8,529 nt of DNA, from contig JACCXG010000360.1 in assembly GCA_013697225.1 (NCBI GenBank), positions 1 through 8,529 on the forward strand. The letters run 5' to 3'. The notes beneath the pieces are model-generated. The model had not been told where the DNA came from, did no database searches, and worked only from the letters and a program-made list of their open reading frames with translations. This DNA is from Acidobacteriota bacterium. Lineage in GTDB: Bacteria; Acidobacteriota; Vicinamibacteria; Vicinamibacterales; 2-12-FULL-66-21. The stretch's first letter is position 1; each line of letters opens with the position of its first letter. Below, piece by piece: positions 6,958-8,529 of this stretch. The position numbers were made by a program, and so were the translations under genes.

Positions 6958-8529
6958 TCAGGGTTGCTGCCGGGTGATCCGGCGTCCGGCCGCAGGTGCG
7001 GTCAGGGCTTCGGTGAGCACCCGCCCTGAGGAGCCCGAGGGAGAGGAGAGGCCGAGGAGCGTCGCAAGCGTCGGAGCCAGGTCGTTCAGCGCCACGTGGT
7101 CCGCGTACTCGCCAGGCGTGATACGGGGTCCCATCAGGATGAGGGGAATGTGCGAGTCGTAGTTGTACGGGGTGCCGTGGCTCGTGCCGGTGGCCTGGCG
7201 GATCCAGTACGGCTCCAGCAGGATCTCCAGATCGCCTGAGCGCTGTTCGTTGAACCCGCGCAGGACGCGGCTGCCGAACCGGTCGCCGGCCACGTGCCCC
7301 TGCTGCAGCTGATCCCGCGTGTAGACGCGCGTCACGTGGGGCACCGTGGAGGCCGCCGCAGCCGCCACCCGCCGGACCTCGGCCGGATCGTAGCGCCCCT
7401 TTTCGATGAGCTCGTAGTTCAGGTACGGGGAGGAGCCGGCCATCGCCAGGACCCAGTCCCCCTTGCGGTACCGCTTGTCGAGCGCCTGCTGGATCGCTCC
7501 GCTGATGTCTTTGGACGTCATCCGCCCGCCGGTCAGCCCCTGGTCCTTCAGCGTCTCGGGCAGTGGCGCCACCCCGTGATCTGTCGTGAGCACGACGACC
7601 GTGTGGCGGAGCCCCACGAGCGCGTCGACGCGATCGAGCAGCTGGCCGATGCTGCGGTCGGTCCGGATCGTCACGTCGCGGACCTGCGGCGAATCCGGCC
7701 CGTGGGTGTGGCCGATTGAATCGTTGGAGGAGAAGGACACCGAGAAGACGTCGGTGACCCCCCGCTGCCCGAGCCGTTCCTGCGCCAGGGCTTCTTCCGC
7801 GAAGGCCAGGAGCAGGTCGTTGCCGTACGGGCTGCCGTTGACGGCGGAGTACAGCGGCTCCCCCGGTTCCGCCGGCATCTCGCGAAGGACCGTTGAGTCG
7901 GCGCCAAGACTCGTCCAGTGCTTCCCGGCGTACGAGTGGGCCATCTTGCGCGCGTTGAAGGCACTGGCCCATGCCGGCAGCGCCTCGAAGTAGTAGGTGC
8001 TGCTGACGAAGTGTCCCGACCGCGTGTCCCACCAGTACGCGGCATCCGCGCTGCGGCCGGCGGTCAGGATCGCGGAGCGGTCCTTCAGCGAGACGCCGAT
8101 GACGCGAGGCGCCTCGGGCGAGCCCTTGGCCGCCGCGGAGGCCATCTTCAGCTCGTCGCCCACGGTGCTCACCAGCAGGCGGCGGGGAGACGCGGCCGAA
8201 CCGGTGTCGGAGCCGAGGGGTGTGACCGTCCCGTCGGTGACGCTGGTGATCGTCTTTCCACTTTCACGATCAAACCAGTCGTTCCCCACGATGCCGCTGA
8301 CGGACGGGGTTGCCCCGGTCAGCATCGTGGCGTGACCGACAGCCGTGACGGTGGGGTAATGCTCCAGGTGCGCATCCGTGAACACCGCTCCCCCGCGCAG
8401 CAGCCGATCCAGGCCACTGCTGTACTGATCCCGGAACCGCGTCAGGTAGTCGTAGCGCAGCTGATCCACCGCAATCAGCAGGATCAGCCGGATCTCGGGG
8501 GGGGTGGCGGGCTGGGCGATCGGTGCCGC
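6958..8529 (-). CDS. pafA: PafA-type alkaline phosphatase (N-terminus outside window)
   Basis: 523 residues are visible, running off the window edge; numbering starts at the edge. The first residues are AAPIAQPATPPEIRLILLIA followed by VDQLRYDYL, so a signal peptide and start should lie just outside. An internal GTG at 8467-8469 is not the real start because it would cut off the first catalytic strand. The alkaline phosphatase superfamily core is complete: metal ligand D22, Thr nucleophile T62 in TAVGHATMLTG, N83 in VGNDWFD, K149 and R151 in SLKDR, a SSNDSIGHTHG metal loop, TTDHG, and a C-terminal histidine in YDSHIPL. The T62-to-N83 spacing (21) and Lys-x-Arg pair equal those of Elizabethkingia PafA (T79, N100, K162, R164), where Lys and Arg give phosphate monoester specificity. 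It should release phosphate from organic phosphates in the periplasm. Phosphate-starvation control is typical for such enzymes but no promoter is in view. Confidence 0.9.
   Translation of the reverse strand, partial: AAPIAQPATPPEIRLILLIAVDQLRYDYLTRFRDQYSSGLDRLLRGGAVFTDAHLEHYPTVTAVGHATMLTGATPSVSGIVGNDWFDRESGKTITSVTDGTVTPLGSDTGSAASPRRLLVSTVGDELKMASAAAKGSPEAPRVIGVSLKDRSAILTAGRSADAAYWWDTRSGHFVSSTYYFEALPAWASAFNARKMAHSYAGKHWTSLGADSTVLREMPAEPGEPLYSAVNGSPYGNDLLLAFAEEALAQERLGQRGVTDVFSVSFSSNDSIGHTHGPDSPQVRDVTIRTDRSIGQLLDRVDALVGLRHTVVVLTTDHGVAPLPETLKDQGLTGGRMTSKDISGAIQQALDKRYRKGDWVLAMAGSSPYLNYELIEKGRYDPAEVRRVAAAAASTVPHVTRVYTRDQLQQGHVAGDRFGSRVLRGFNEQRSGDLEILLEPYWIRQATGTSHGTPYNYDSHIPLILMGPRITPGEYADHVALNDLAPTLATLLGLSSPSGSSGRVLTEALTAPAAGRRITRQQP
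8497..8504. repeat. Eight-G mononucleotide tract inside the phosphatase gene
   Basis: Eight consecutive G on the plus strand (C on the coding strand) encode part of the T-P-P turn that precedes the first catalytic strand. Gain or loss of one base would frameshift the gene near its start. In GC-rich DNA such a run can occur by chance, so function is not implied. Confidence 0.9.

Noticed and set aside
6953..8032. Second minus-strand frame of 359 codons inside the phosphatase gene
   Set aside because: Low-complexity Ala/Arg/Gly/Pro-rich translation typical of an out-of-frame copy; the phosphatase frame holds all catalytic motifs.
8467..8469. GTG as the start of the phosphatase
   Set aside because: The frame stays open to the window edge and the preceding residues RLILLIA form the first core strand of the phosphatase fold, so the true start is outside.

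Overview
GC-rich bacterial DNA, densely packed, with most third codon positions G or C. It carries two gene blocks that converge near position 5840. The plus-strand block (1-5820) reads as one operon: the end of a sugar ABC permease, a double-ATPase subunit, a second permease, a secreted GH140-type apiosidase, a D-apionate oxidoisomerase (ApnO-like) and a TIM-barrel protein that fits 3-oxo-isoapionate decarboxylase (OiaC). The minus-strand block (8529-5857) holds a PafA-type alkaline phosphatase, cut at its N-terminus by the window edge, followed by a YrbG-type cation/Ca2+ antiporter. No rRNA, tRNA, CRISPR array, insertion sequence or phage gene was seen.

The main reading is a D-apiose utilisation operon. 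Apiose is the branched pentose of rhamnogalacturonan-II, apiogalacturonan and many plant glycosides. The exported GH140-like enzyme would release apiose, and the RbsC/RbsA-type transporter would import it. Enzymes outside the window (apiose dehydrogenase and apionolactonase) would make D-apionate. ApnO would then give 3-oxo-isoapionate, and OiaC would decarboxylate it to L-erythrulose. The transporter substrate, the OiaC role and the pathway link are inferences. They rest on two recognisable neighbours, the GH140-like hydrolase and the ApnO-like oxidoisomerase. The sugar-binding protein, apiose dehydrogenase, lactonase, L-erythrulose kinase/isomerases and any regulator are not in the window. 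Because the operon ends at 5820 against a convergent gene, the missing parts should lie upstream of position 1 or elsewhere in the genome.

The minus-strand pair looks like ordinary housekeeping and phosphate scavenging, unrelated to apiose. The PafA-like protein keeps the Thr nucleophile, Asn and Lys-x-Arg set that marks phosphate monoesterases of this family.

The organism cannot be fixed from the sequence. High GC, a PafA-type phosphatase, a DUF4038 hydrolase and a plant-sugar transporter would suit a soil bacterium, for example Gemmatimonadota or Acidobacteriota. That is a guess from general protein style, not a demonstrated placement.
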